DNA of 64,000 bases from Lachnoclostridium sp. An169 (GCF_002160525.1 NZ_NFKT01000027.1:1-64000); one strand, 5' to 3'; counted from the stretch's first letter, positions 44,342 through 52,252 are shown. Translations and numbers: made by a program. Notes: generated from the letters alone by a model not told the origin.

Positions 44342-44370
44342 TTGACAGTAGACTGATTTTCTGATAAAAT
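44342..44370 (+). promoter_or_regulatory. promoter of the leader-KTR-RlmN/Cfr operon
   Basis: TTGACA (44342-44347), 17-base spacer, TAAAAT (44365-44370). AAAAGGAGG of the leader peptide follows 10 bases later. Confidence 0.88.
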
Positions 44371-44398
44371 AAAATTTATGTAAAAGGAGGCGGCGTTT

Positions 44399-44425
44399 AT
44401 GTTGCATAGCATGCGTATTAGATAA
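44399..44425 (+). CDS. leader peptide MLHSMRIR upstream of the KTR-RlmN/Cfr pair
   Basis: Nine codons including stop, with AAAAGGAGGCGG upstream. It lies within a segment (about 44402-44430) that can pair with 44470-44496 (ATAGCAT...ATAAGCAT against ATGCTTAT...GGATGCTAT). Ribosome position on this short frame could therefore switch the downstream hairpins. Confidence 0.72.
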   Translation: MLHSMRIR

Positions 44426-44445
44426 GCATTGAAAAAAAGGATTTT

Positions 44446-44469
44446 CCCATTTTCAACATGGGCTTTTTT
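44446..44469 (+). terminator. attenuator hairpin 1
   Basis: CCCAT and ATGGG pair around TTTCAAC, followed by CTTTTTTG and preceded by an A-run that can extend the stem. Confidence 0.7.
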
Positions 44470-44578
44470 GTCATGCTTATTTTGCGGATGCTATACAAAA
44501 AACTAACGACGTATAGATATAGTATAGACATAGTGCAAGCTATGCCTTAGTTTTGTTGTACTGCTCTGTGCATTATAA

Positions 44579-44621
44579 ATGCAGGTCAATGCTCATGTTG
44601 AGGATTGACCTGCATTTTTTT
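44579..44621 (+). terminator. attenuator/terminator hairpin 2 before the KTR gene
   Basis: ATGCAGGTCAAT pairs perfectly with ATTGACCTGCAT around a 13-base loop, then TTTTTTT. It must be read through for the KTR and methyltransferase genes to be expressed from the promoter at 44342. Confidence 0.88.
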
Positions 44622-44646
44622 GTGTAAAAAGGACGAGTGAAATATA

Positions 44647-44832
44647 ATGCTTAAAAAATATTGGATAAAATGTCCGATTTGTAACGGAAAGACGAGAGTT
44701 CAAGTATTTCATAATACTGTATTAAAAGATTTTCCTCTTTTCTGCCCTAAATGCAAATTGACGCATATCATTGATGTAGAAAAATTAGAGATTGTAATCA
44801 AAAATACAGAAAAACAAACTTTTATTATTTAG
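44647..44832 (+). CDS. Cys-rich KTR domain protein
   Basis: 61 residues: KKYWIKCPICNGKTRVQVFH, then FPLFCPKCKLTHIIDVEKL. Two CPxC pairs make a zinc ribbon. KTR proteins are found beside resistance genes in Tn916-type elements; the function is unknown. It shares the attenuated promoter with the downstream gene, 16 bases away. AT-rich. Confidence 0.85.
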   Translation: MLKKYWIKCPICNGKTRVQVFHNTVLKDFPLFCPKCKLTHIIDVEKLEIVIKNTEKQTFII

Positions 44833-44848
44833 AAGAAAGGATATAAAA

Positions 44849-45832
44849 ATGAAACGTTTACCTAAATATACGCCTGCGGAAGTACGGAATGATCCATACG
44901 GATTTACTTACAAAGAAATGTCGGAAGTTATTGGCGAGAATGAAGCAAAAGCCTTATATGAAGAATTATATAAGCAATTACCACGCAAAAAAAATCTATC
45001 AATGTTGGTAAAAAATATTTGCAAAAGCAGTGATACTGAAAAGTATGTTTACGAACTGAAAGACAACAAATACATTGAAACGGTTTTTATCAAGCGGCGA
45101 GATGGTGGAACTGTTTGCGTGAGCACACAAGTCGGTTGTCCTGTTGGTTGTATTTTTTGTGAGTCCGGGCGAAATGGCTTTGTTCGTAATCTAACATCGT
45201 CAGAAATCGTACAACAGATTATATTGTTGCGTCGAAAAGTAAACCGTATCGTTTTTATGGGTATGGGAGAGCCTTTATTCAATTATGACAACTTGATAAA
45301 AGCAATCCATATTCTCCGAGATAGATATGGGCTCAACTTTCCAACCGACGGCATTACCATATCAACAGTTGGTCCGGTCGATCAATTAAAAAAATTGCGC
45401 GAGGAACATCTTAAAATTCAGTTGACAATATCTTTACACGCAGCAACACAATCTGCAAGAAATCGTATTATTCCTCACATGCGCATATATGCTATTGAAG
45501 ATGTTGTTAAGCAAGCCTTATCCTATTCTGAAAGGCATAATCGCAAAATTGTCTTTGCGTATTTGCTTTTACCGGGTATAAATGACCGGCCCTCAGATGT
45601 AAGACAACTTGCAAAATGGTTTCGGGGCAAAAAAGTTATGATTAACGTGTTACAATACAACCCAACAAGCAATTCAAGAATTAAAGCACCACAGAAACGG
45701 GAAATAGTTGCATTCAAACATCAATTAGAGCAAGCAGGACTTGAAGTTACTATGAGAGTTTCTCATGGCAGAGAGATTAACGCGGCTTGTGGACAGTTAG
45801 CTAACACATATAATAAATTCAAAAAAAAATGA
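44849..45832 (+). CDS. RlmN/Cfr-family radical SAM rRNA methyltransferase-like protein
   Basis: 327 residues. The radical SAM cluster CPVGCIFC, the preceding TVCVSTQVG cysteine and the C-terminal AACGQL cysteine used for methyl transfer are all present, as is FMGMGEPL. RlmN and Cfr methylate 23S rRNA A2503; Cfr gives resistance to phenicols, lincosamides, oxazolidinones, pleuromutilins and streptogramin A. GEPL is more RlmN-like. The N-terminal domain is short and unlike the ones I know. Mobile location, AT-rich coding and an attenuated leader argue for an inducible resistance role. AAGAAAGGAT precedes the ATG. Confidence 0.85.
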   Translation: MKRLPKYTPAEVRNDPYGFTYKEMSEVIGENEAKALYEELYKQLPRKKNLSMLVKNICKSSDTEKYVYELKDNKYIETVFIKRRDGGTVCVSTQVGCPVGCIFCESGRNGFVRNLTSSEIVQQIILLRRKVNRIVFMGMGEPLFNYDNLIKAIHILRDRYGLNFPTDGITISTVGPVDQLKKLREEHLKIQLTISLHAATQSARNRIIPHMRIYAIEDVVKQALSYSERHNRKIVFAYLLLPGINDRPSDVRQLAKWFRGKKVMINVLQYNPTSNSRIKAPQKREIVAFKHQLEQAGLEVTMRVSHGREINAACGQLANTYNKFKKK

Positions 45833-45859
45833 TTAAAAGTGCCAGACGCATAGACGCAG

Positions 45860-45907
45860 AGCCGATAACGCATTAGGTCAAAAAACCTATGTGTTATCGG
45901 CTTTTTT
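45860..45907 (+). terminator. terminator after the RlmN/Cfr-like gene
   Basis: AGCCGATAAC pairs with GTTATCGGCT, extended by AGGT/ACCT, followed by TTTTTTA. Confidence 0.9.
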
Positions 45908-45985
45908 ATTTAATATTGCGCAAAAGCCGCTGTTCCCTATTATAGAATGGATTGCGGGTAGTGTATTAAAGTCGCCCTTTTTTAA

Positions 45986-46020
45986 GGATACGGCGGTATC
46001 GGGGAGGTATCGCCGTGTCC
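45986..46020 (+). terminator. hairpin in the gap before the sigma-like gene
   Basis: GGATACGGCGGTA pairs with TATCGCCGTGTCC with one G-T pair, followed by ATTTTTATTT. Confidence 0.6.
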
Positions 46021-46141
46021 ATTTTTATTTACTGTAACCCGCCTAATGCTTTGCGGTCAAAAAAAGCTATGCTCCGCAAGCGGGATATTCCGGCTATGAA
46101 TGTGAACTGTCAATACATTTAGCTACTGCTTACATTTCCTT

Positions 46142-46175
46142 TGCGCCCGTCCGCGTCTTGCGGACGGGCGCATTT
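46142..46175 (+). terminator. second hairpin before the sigma-like gene
   Basis: GCGCCCGTCCGC pairs perfectly with GCGGACGGGCGC around GTCTT, followed by ATTTTGC. Confidence 0.65.
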
Positions 46176-46305
46176 TGCTTTTTTCAACTTTTTTCTGAAA
46201 AGCGCACTCAAGAGCCATCTCCCGAACGGGTACGGAGCGAAAGGGGCAGAGAGGACAAGCCCTTAACTCCCGTCCTCTACTCCACGCGGGAAGGAGGTGA
46301 ACTCT

Positions 46306-46743
46306 ATGGAGCTATCTTCTTCCGACAAGGAAAGAATACAACATCAGTACGACGCATTAGCAAAGAAAACTTTGGTCGGCGAAGCGAAAAGCCACCGCCG
46401 CACTCTTGCGAAACGCGCAGCACGCGAAGTTACTTTTTCGGATTTGAGCGAAAGCGAACTCGCGCAGCTTTTCACAACGGACGAATACGAAAGCGATTAT
46501 TTCCGTTTTCAAGTGTCCGGCTTTGATGTACTCGTCAAAAATGAACTGCTTGCCGAAGCCCTTAACGCTTTGCCCGAAAGGAAACGCGACATTATCCTTT
46601 TGTCCTACTTCTTGGATATGAGCGACGCGGAAATTGGCGAACTGCTGAATGTTGTACGCACGACGGTTTTCCGGCACAGGAAATCCGCGCTTGCGAAAAT
46701 CAAACAGTATTTGGAGGGAAAAGCAGATGATGAATACCGTTAG
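46306..46743 (+). CDS. sigma-70-like regulator (Orf7 type) of the ICE
   Basis: 145 residues from the ATG at 46306 with AAGGAGG upstream. The C-terminus ALNALPERKRDIILLSYFLD, then DAEIGELLNVVRTTVFRHRK, is a sigma region 4 motif. Equivalent to the E2 protein at 19881. Overlaps the HTH gene by 17 bases. Probably controls ICE excision or transfer genes. Confidence 0.83.
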   Translation: MELSSSDKERIQHQYDALAKKTLVGEAKSHRRTLAKRAAREVTFSDLSESELAQLFTTDEYESDYFRFQVSGFDVLVKNELLAEALNALPERKRDIILLSYFLDMSDAEIGELLNVVRTTVFRHRKSALAKIKQYLEGKADDEYR

Positions 46744-46969
46744 GAAGTCTGAAAATCTGTTGCCGTTCCCTGTCATTTCCGCAGCGGCAAACGGCGACAC
46801 AACCGCCATGTGCGCGATCTTGAAGCACTACGAGGGTTACATAGCGAAACTTTGTACCCGCACGCTGAAAGACGACGCGGGCAATACCTATTCCTATGTG
46901 GACGAGGAAATGCGTAACAGGCTGCAAGTGCGCCTTATTACCCGCACCCTTGCTTTTCATGTAGGATAA
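46727..46969 (+). CDS. helix-turn-helix (Orf8 type) ICE protein
   Basis: 80 residues. LLPFPVISAAANGDTTAMCA then ILKHYEGYIAKLCTR is the HTH_16/Orf8 pattern, with a C-terminus ending near FHVG. Starts inside the sigma-like gene. Companion of 46306, as in Tn916. Confidence 0.83.
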   Translation: MMNTVRKSENLLPFPVISAAANGDTTAMCAILKHYEGYIAKLCTRTLKDDAGNTYSYVDEEMRNRLQVRLITRTLAFHVG

Positions 46970-47427
46970 TCTTTTAGCCCATGCGGGGAGCGTGTCCCCT
47001 TTCCACGCTTCCCGTTATGGGCTATTTGTCGTTCCGCAAAAGCATATCCGCTGTTGATGTGCTTTTGCAGGCCGACAAAGCCTATTGTTCTTTGACAAAG
47101 AAAGCGGCCTTTGGTGCGCAGCATAACAGGCAAACGGGTACATTCCGTCTGTACCGAGCCAGTCGGCGGGTACGCCATGACAGCTTTTCCCCGTAGGGGA
47201 AAAGCCGAGCGAGAACTACCGCGCCGTAAAACAGGTTTAGCAGCTTGTGGGCGACGACATACAAGGCGGCACAATGATACTCCCGCGTTGAACACCCTCA
47301 AAGTATTGCGCGGCGCACCCATAAGCATGGGCCGGGGTGAAACTCCCGTGAGGTTGCAGCTAACAACCGCCCGTTTTTGCCTTTTGACGAATATAGTTTA
47401 TCCATACAGGAAAAGGAGGTTTTTCTA
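46970..47427 (+). ncRNA. candidate structured noncoding region upstream of the TnpW-like gene
   Basis: 458 bases without a convincing gene. They contain several strong hairpins, including CTTTTCCCC/GGGGAAAAG (47184-47205), a GTACCGAGCCAGTC segment near 47152 like the repeats at 19748 and 53786, and CATGGGCCGGGGTGAAACTC and following GC-rich folds (about 47320-47375). An overlapping 105-codon frame has no ribosome site. I cannot assign it to a known RNA family. Confidence 0.35.
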
Positions 47428-47601
47428 ATGGATAAAAAACAGACAATTACAACCGAACGCAAAATAGGGAAAATCACCTATCTTGTTCAAGCGTTGCCGA
47501 GTGAAAAGGCAACCGATACAATCCATAAAAAGATTGAGAAACTCATTGTAAAGGATTTGCAGAAAAAGCCCGGAAATCCGGGATTTTTAGCGTCCGAGTA
47601 G
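47428..47601 (+). CDS. TnpW-like transposon-encoded protein (ICE)
   Basis: 57 residues, AAAAGGAGG before the ATG. ERKIGKITYLVQALPSEKAT then a helix DTIHKKIEKLIVKDL is the clearest TnpW-type sequence in the window. It sits just before the ICE recombinase. Confidence 0.75.
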   Translation: MDKKQTITTERKIGKITYLVQALPSEKATDTIHKKIEKLIVKDLQKKPGNPGFLASE

Positions 47602-47621
47602 TGCATTAGGCGGCGGGATAT

Positions 47622-47648
47622 GGTATAATGATAGCAACACATTATACC
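47622..47648. repeat. inverted repeat upstream of the ICE recombinase
   Basis: GGTATAATG (47622-47630) and CATTATACC (47640-47648) are perfect complements and include a TATAAT -10 box. A protein bound here would block the recombinase promoter. Confidence 0.7.
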
Positions 47649-47678
47649 TGTTTATTCGGCTGTCGGAAAGGAGGACTA

Positions 47679-49352
47679 ATGTTACAGTCGAATAAAATCA
47701 CCGCCCTTTACTGCCGTTTAAGTCAAGAGGATATGCAAGCCGGAGAAAGCGGAAGCATACAGCACCAAAAAATGATACTTCAACGCTATGCGGACGAACA
47801 CCATTTTTTGAACACAAAGTTTTTTGTGGACGACGGATTTTCCGGCGTGAGTTTTGAGCGCGAGGGGCTGCAAGCGATGTTGCAGGAAGTGGAAGCCGGA
47901 CGAGTGGCGACGGTCATTACCAAAGACCTTTCCCGTCTTGGCAGAAACTATCTGAAAACGGGCGAACTCATAGAGATTGTATTTCCCGAAAACGGAGTAC
48001 GCTATATCGCGATCAACGACGGAGTTGACACAGCGCGGGAGGATAACGAGTTTACCCCCTTGCGGAACTGGTTTAACGAGTTTTACGCCCGCGACACAAG
48101 CAAGAAAATCCGCGCAGTTAAACAGGCACAGGCGCAAAAAGGCGAGCGCGTCAACGGGGAATATCCATACGGCTATATCCCAGACCCGAACAACCGCCAC
48201 CACCTTATACCCGACCCGGAAACCGCGCCGATTGTCAAACAGGTTTTCGCTATGTTTGTTAGCGGTGTGCGTATGTGCGAAATCCAAAAATGGCTTGCGG
48301 AAAACAAAGTCTTGACGATTGGAGCGTTGCGCTATCAGCGTACAGGACAGGCGCGGTATCAGCGGGCAATGATCGCCCCCTATACTTGGCCGGACAAAAC
48401 GCTCTATGACATATTAGCAAGGCAGGAATATTTAGGGCATACCATAACCGCGAAAACTCACAAGGTATCCTACAAGTCGAAAAAGACCCGGAAGAACGAA
48501 GAAGAACAACGCTATTTCTTCCCAAACACCCATGAGCCGCTTGTTGACGAGGAAACCTTTGAACTTGCGCAAAAGCGGATTGCTACCCGCCACCGCCCGA
48601 CAAAAGCAGCGGAGATTGATATTTTTTCCGGCTTGCTGTTTTGCGCTGGTTGCAGACATAAGATGTATTACCAACAGGGCGTAAATATCGAGCCGCGCAA
48701 GTTTTCCTATTCTTGCGGCGCATGGCGCAACAGGGCAAGGACAGGCAGCGAGTGTACCTCTCATTATATCCGCAAAAACGTACTTCTTGATTTAGTGCTG
48801 GAAGATATGCGGCGGGTTTTGCGGTATGTTAAGGAACACGAACAGGACTTTATCTGTAAAGCTACCGAGTACGGCGACATGGAAGCGAGAAAGGCATTAG
48901 CGCAGCAGCAAAAGGAACTTTTCAAAGCACAGGCGCGTATGACCGAACTTGACACGCTTTTCCGCAAGCTGTATGAGGACAACGCATTAGGCAGACTGAC
49001 AGATGAACGGTTTGTGTTTCTAACTTCCGGCTATGAGGACGAAAAGAAATCCCTTGCCGCAAGGATAGACGAGTTACAACAGCAGATCGCAACCGTTACC
49101 GAGCGAAAAAGGGATATATCAAGGTTTATTCAGATTGTCGGGAAATACAGCGACATACAGGAATTGACCTATGAAAACGTCCATGAGTTTATCGACCGTA
49201 TTTTGATACATGAATTAGACCGGGAAACCAACACCCGGAAAATCGAAATCCATTACAGCTTTGTCGGACAGGTTGATACCGAGCAGGAGCCGACGCAAGT
49301 TGTCAACCATGACCGCCGCAACATGGTAGATGTAAAAAGTATCGCTATCTAA
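47679..49352 (+). CDS. large serine recombinase of the ICE
   Basis: 557 residues from the ATG at 47679 with AAAGGAGG upstream; an ATG at 47628 is too early and lacks a site. Catalytic serine in LYCRLSQEDM (Ser15), DLSRLGRNYLKTG near 88, zinc ribbon CAGCRHKMYYQQ...CGAWRNRARTGSEC, coiled coil, and FIDRILIHELDRETNTRKIE. It ends 7 bases before the ICE right junction, as usual for these elements, and should integrate and excise the ICE. Confidence 0.94.
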   Translation: MLQSNKITALYCRLSQEDMQAGESGSIQHQKMILQRYADEHHFLNTKFFVDDGFSGVSFEREGLQAMLQEVEAGRVATVITKDLSRLGRNYLKTGELIEIVFPENGVRYIAINDGVDTAREDNEFTPLRNWFNEFYARDTSKKIRAVKQAQAQKGERVNGEYPYGYIPDPNNRHHLIPDPETAPIVKQVFAMFVSGVRMCEIQKWLAENKVLTIGALRYQRTGQARYQRAMIAPYTWPDKTLYDILARQEYLGHTITAKTHKVSYKSKKTRKNEEEQRYFFPNTHEPLVDEETFELAQKRIATRHRPTKAAEIDIFSGLLFCAGCRHKMYYQQGVNIEPRKFSYSCGAWRNRARTGSECTSHYIRKNVLLDLVLEDMRRVLRYVKEHEQDFICKATEYGDMEARKALAQQQKELFKAQARMTELDTLFRKLYEDNALGRLTDERFVFLTSGYEDEKKSLAARIDELQQQIATVTERKRDISRFIQIVGKYSDIQELTYENVHEFIDRILIHELDRETNTRKIEIHYSFVGQVDTEQEPTQVVNHDRRNMVDVKSIAI

Positions 49353-49359
49353 CCTCAGC

Positions 49360-49548
49360 AAAGTTCGTCCCCGACCAGCCATCGTCCACATACTCACCGA
49401 CTACATGAAGCCCCTGTTCCTTTGCGTACTGTTGCAGGATTGTCCGCTGTGTTTCAATGCTTACGCTGTCACCATAGTTTTCATCGTCCCGGCTCAATCT
49501 CATATAAAGCGCCGTGTTGTAAATCGTAGTATTGTAAGGTTGTTTCAC
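49360..49548 (-). pseudogene. serine recombinase of E0, N-terminal fragment
   Basis: From the ATG at 49548 it encodes LYMRLSRDDENYGDSVSIET with the catalytic serine (Ser19) and goes to VDDGWSGTNF, where homology stops and the ICE begins. A full protein would have about 500 more residues. The rest of the gene should lie beyond the other end of the ICE, outside the window. TTCTAAAGAAGGAGG-like sequence upstream (AGAAGGAGGA) gives a good ribosome site. Confidence 0.9.
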
Positions 49549-49648
49549 CGTTAAAAATCCTCCTTCTAAAGAAACAACCCACGCTTACAATACTTTTGCT
49601 CTATGGCAATTATATCATAAGCGTGGGCGTGTTATCAATGATGGGCTA

Positions 49649-49843
49649 TCAGGTTGAAGCGGCTTTTTCTGCGGTATGCCGCACCACATCTACAATCAGA
49701 TCACCGAGGGGCTTCCCGCCTGCGGCGAAGTGTTCGGAGATTTTTATACGGTTGTTCCCACATACAAAATACTGCGTGCCGTTCTCTGCTTGTATGACCT
49801 GCCCTGTCCGGGGTGTGAAAATATCGCTTTCGCTTTTTGCCAT
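49649..49843 (-). CDS. small conserved protein next to the E0 recombinase
   Basis: 64 residues from the ATG at 49843, with GGAGGA upstream; an earlier in-frame start has none. DIFTPRTGQVIQAENGTQYF, VCGNNRIKISEHFAAGGKPL, GDLIVDVV. I have a sense of this as a common companion of recombinases in clostridial elements but cannot name a family. Position resembles that of TnpW-like genes. Confidence 0.6.
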   Translation of the reverse strand: MAKSESDIFTPRTGQVIQAENGTQYFVCGNNRIKISEHFAAGGKPLGDLIVDVVRHTAEKAAST

Positions 49844-49915
49844 CCAGTGTCCTCCATATTCAGTTTTCAAGGTACAATGCCGCACAAAGGCGGCGAAAAT
49901 TTCTGCTTATATCTA

Positions 49916-50860
49916 TCACCTTTCCTTTACCGTGTGCCGCTGCTGACGTTTCAGTTCCGCCAGTATATCCGGCGGGATACGGTCAACCAGCCGCTGTAAA
50001 TTGTCCAGTTCGCTTTTCAGCTTTGCCCGTTCCATCGTATCTTTCATCTTTCCTTTTTCGCTGGCCTTTGCCCTTGCTTCCAGCTTCTCATTCTCCGCCA
50101 ACAGGTCATTGATTGTGACCTTGTACTTTTTCAGTTGCCCGGAGAAGTTCTCCATCTGCGGGAACCACTTTTTCAGCATGGAGAGGGCTTCCTCTTTTTT
50201 CTTTCCGGCGTTCAGCGGGTTAATGCCGTCAAGGGCGGCTTCAATGGCTCTTGCCTGCCGGGAGAGGGAAACCGCCTGTTTGAAAATCCGGGTGGGGATA
50301 TGCTTCCGGCCTGTCTTGCTGGCACTTTCCCCACGCTCCAAGTCGGGATATTTCTCCACCATATAGGCGTGAAAATCGTCCTGCCACTTCGTCAGGTTTG
50401 CCCGGTTGCCGATAATCTCCTTAGCGCACAGGCGGTTGTCCTTTGTCAGCGGAACAAAGGTCAAATGCAGGTGGGGCGTTTTCTCGTCCATGTGTACCAC
50501 CGCCGACACGATATTTTCCCGTCCTACCCGGCCAATGAGGAAATCTGCCGCCCTTTGGAAGAACGCCTGTATCTCTTTTGGGGATTTCCCCTTGAAGAAC
50601 TCCGGGCTGGCGGTTATCAGCGTATCGACAAACCGTGTGCTGTCTTTCCTCGTCCGGCATCCAGCCTGCTCGATACGGCTCTGAATGAAGTGGTAATAGC
50701 GTCCCTCCGGCTTGACGATATGGAAGTTGTATTTACTCCGGCTTGTGTCAATGTCGGGGTTGCTGGCGTATTGTTCTTTCTGTCTTTCGTGATGGGCTTC
50801 CAGCGGCCTTGCCGGGTTGCCCTTGTGCTTCTCAAACCGCAAAATTGCGTGTTGTGCCAT
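49916..50860 (-). CDS. MobV-family relaxase (Pre/Mob)
   Basis: 314 residues. HAILRFEKHKGNPARPLEAH, NYNFHI-like SKYNFHIVKPEGRYYHF, and the metal-binding motif VVHMDEKTPHLHLTFVPL near residue 120 define the MobV (plasmid recombination enzyme) family. The C-terminal third is coiled coil. It would nick E0 for mobilization. GGAAAGGAGCAGA precedes the ATG. Confidence 0.92.
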   Translation of the reverse strand: MAQHAILRFEKHKGNPARPLEAHHERQKEQYASNPDIDTSRSKYNFHIVKPEGRYYHFIQSRIEQAGCRTRKDSTRFVDTLITASPEFFKGKSPKEIQAFFQRAADFLIGRVGRENIVSAVVHMDEKTPHLHLTFVPLTKDNRLCAKEIIGNRANLTKWQDDFHAYMVEKYPDLERGESASKTGRKHIPTRIFKQAVSLSRQARAIEAALDGINPLNAGKKKEEALSMLKKWFPQMENFSGQLKKYKVTINDLLAENEKLEARAKASEKGKMKDTMERAKLKSELDNLQRLVDRIPPDILAELKRQQRHTVKER

Positions 50861-50993
50861 TCTGCTCCTTTCCCCATTCCTTTCCTATCCGGGGTTTTCC
50901 ACAGGGAAAATCCCGCCGGAATTATCTCTGATACGATAGGAATGAAATGGATATAAATAAATCATTTTAATCTTTGTATTTCTATATACCGTC

Positions 50994-51047
50994 CGGTTTT
51001 CGTACTTCAAGAGGGGCGGTTTCCGTACTTCATGGGTACGGTTTTCA
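50994..51047. repeat. iteron-like repeats next to the E0 rep gene
   Basis: CGGTTTTCGTACTTCA (50994-51009) and CGGTTTCCGTACTTCA (51017-51032), 23 bases apart, with a third partial TACGGTTTTC at 51037. They adjoin the 3' end of the RepA-like gene. Possible initiator binding sites. Confidence 0.5.
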
Positions 51048-51440
51048 GTCCTCCGGCGTACCAGAACGGGATTTCTTGAAGTCAGTGTTTGGAACCGCTT
51101 CATAGGATTTTGGGAAAATGCGGTTGGGTTTTCCACAGCCCTGCTTCTGGATTTCCACCAGTCCGGCGTATTGCAGTTCCCGCAGGGTGTTCACCGCTTT
51201 CTGCCGCCCACAGTGGAGCAGGTCAACCACCTCGCAGATGGGGTAATACAGGAAAATCCGTCCGCAGTCATCCGCCCACCCATTCTTGCGGGACAACTCT
51301 GTCCGGCGCAGGATAAAGGCGTACAGAACCTTTGCCTCGTTGGACAGGGGCTTGAATGTGGGGGCTTCAAAGAGGAAATTCGGGAGCCGGGTGAAGCTGA
51401 ACGCCTTTTCCGGCTGATGGATATAGATGGTATTTGTCAT
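51045..51440 (-). CDS. replication initiator RepA N-terminal domain protein (E0)
   Basis: 131 residues. FSFTRLPNFLFEAPTFKPLS, NEAKVLYAFILRRTELSRKN, and a winged helix with CEVVDLLHCGRQKAVNTLRE are the RepA_N N-terminal domain. Full RepA_N plasmid proteins are roughly twice as long, so this is a short form, as seen in integrated mobilizable elements. Not related to the E1/E2 initiators. Confidence 0.83.
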   Translation of the reverse strand: MTNTIYIHQPEKAFSFTRLPNFLFEAPTFKPLSNEAKVLYAFILRRTELSRKNGWADDCGRIFLYYPICEVVDLLHCGRQKAVNTLRELQYAGLVEIQKQGCGKPNRIFPKSYEAVPNTDFKKSRSGTPED

Positions 51441-51551
51441 AGTGCGTTTTGTGGACGGTTAGAAGCCCGTTTTCCGGGGCGGGCGATACTTTATACCACC
51501 TGCCCCGGTTTGGGGCTTGCAAAGCCTGATAAATCAAGGCTTTTTTCGCTC

Positions 51552-51965
51552 CTAACTGTCCACAGCAGACCTCCTTTTCCGTTCACTTTCTGTTTTCTGC
51601 CGCCTGTGAACTCTGGCGGCACAGCCGGGGCAGTATTTTGCCCGGTTGGATTTGGGGACGAACACACCGCCGCAGACCACACAGCGTTTCAAGTCCTTAT
51701 CCCGGAAAATCTCCGCTTCCAGCGTCCCGTCCAGCGGCAAGACCGCCCAGCGGAACCACTTACAGCAGACCGAGAAAGAAACCGTCTGCGGGCAGGTGCA
51801 GGTGTCCCCATCGTCAAGGACAATGCAGTTGCCGTCCTCACAGCAACAGCACTCCCGGCGTATCAGGCTGGCCGCCTGTTTCCTCTGTGCCGGTGTCATG
51901 CGGTAAAGGGAACCGTCCGGCCTGCGTTCCAGCGGCGGCAAGTCTTTATAGGGGTTATTTCTCAT
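51552..51965 (-). CDS. Cys-rich VLP domain protein (E0 copy)
   Basis: 137 residues. CCCCEDGNCIVLDDGDTCTC, TVSFSVCCKWFRWAVLPLDG and CVVCGGVFVPKSNRAKYCPGC match the copies at 10284 and 37807. The basic tail ends in RRQKTESERKRR. Role unknown. Confidence 0.87.
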   Translation of the reverse strand: MRNNPYKDLPPLERRPDGSLYRMTPAQRKQAASLIRRECCCCEDGNCIVLDDGDTCTCPQTVSFSVCCKWFRWAVLPLDGTLEAEIFRDKDLKRCVVCGGVFVPKSNRAKYCPGCAARVHRRQKTESERKRRSAVDS

Positions 51966-52223
51966 GCGTTCCCTCCATTTTGCTTTCCGTTGCCGTTTTC
52001 CCCGAAAGGATTTCCAGCTTTGGCACGCTCCCCGCAGCTTCGGGACATTTTGTCCCGAAGTCCGGTTCCTTGCGGTGCTTCCCCAGCCGGGGTATTCCTT
52101 TTCGGACGGTCATTCTGTTTTCAAGGTGCTGTCCATCGATGAACTATCCTAAGTCTACACGAAAAAAATGCAATCCCCGGAATTTTGCGAGAATTGCATT
52201 TTGATGAAGTTTACACTTTGGAA

Positions 52224-52252
52224 ATTGCATTTTTGCAATCATCCTGTATAAT
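52224..52252 (+). promoter_or_regulatory. promoter of the XRE gene of E0 with ATTGCA repeats
   Basis: TTGCAT (52225-52230), 16-base spacer, TATAAT (52247-52252). ATTGCA and TGCAAT form an inverted repeat across the -35 (52224-52239). A wider pair, ATGCAAT (52169) and ATTGCAT (52193), lies upstream. Likely operators for the encoded regulator. Confidence 0.65.

Larger units (their letters stand above)
13170..49359. mobile_element. Integrative conjugative element backbone (ICE), interrupted by E2
   Basis: From the TraG fragment onward the gene order is that of clostridial ICEs: TraG, Maff2, VirB6, PrgI, VirB4, NlpC/P60, DUF4315, DUF4366, topoisomerase III, Cys-rich VLP, antirestriction protein, TTRAP, relaxase, regulators and a terminal serine recombinase. 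The right end falls just after the recombinase stop at 49352, inside another recombinase gene. The left end is outside the window. E2 (14202-27121) interrupts maff2. Confidence 0.85.

Noticed and set aside
47111-47428. 105-codon frame in the hairpin-rich gap
   Set aside because: No ribosome site and a basic, low-information translation; the region is better explained as structured noncoding DNA.
51163-52142. 323-codon plus-strand frame across the RepA and VLP genes
   Set aside because: Antisense to two genes with clear family motifs.
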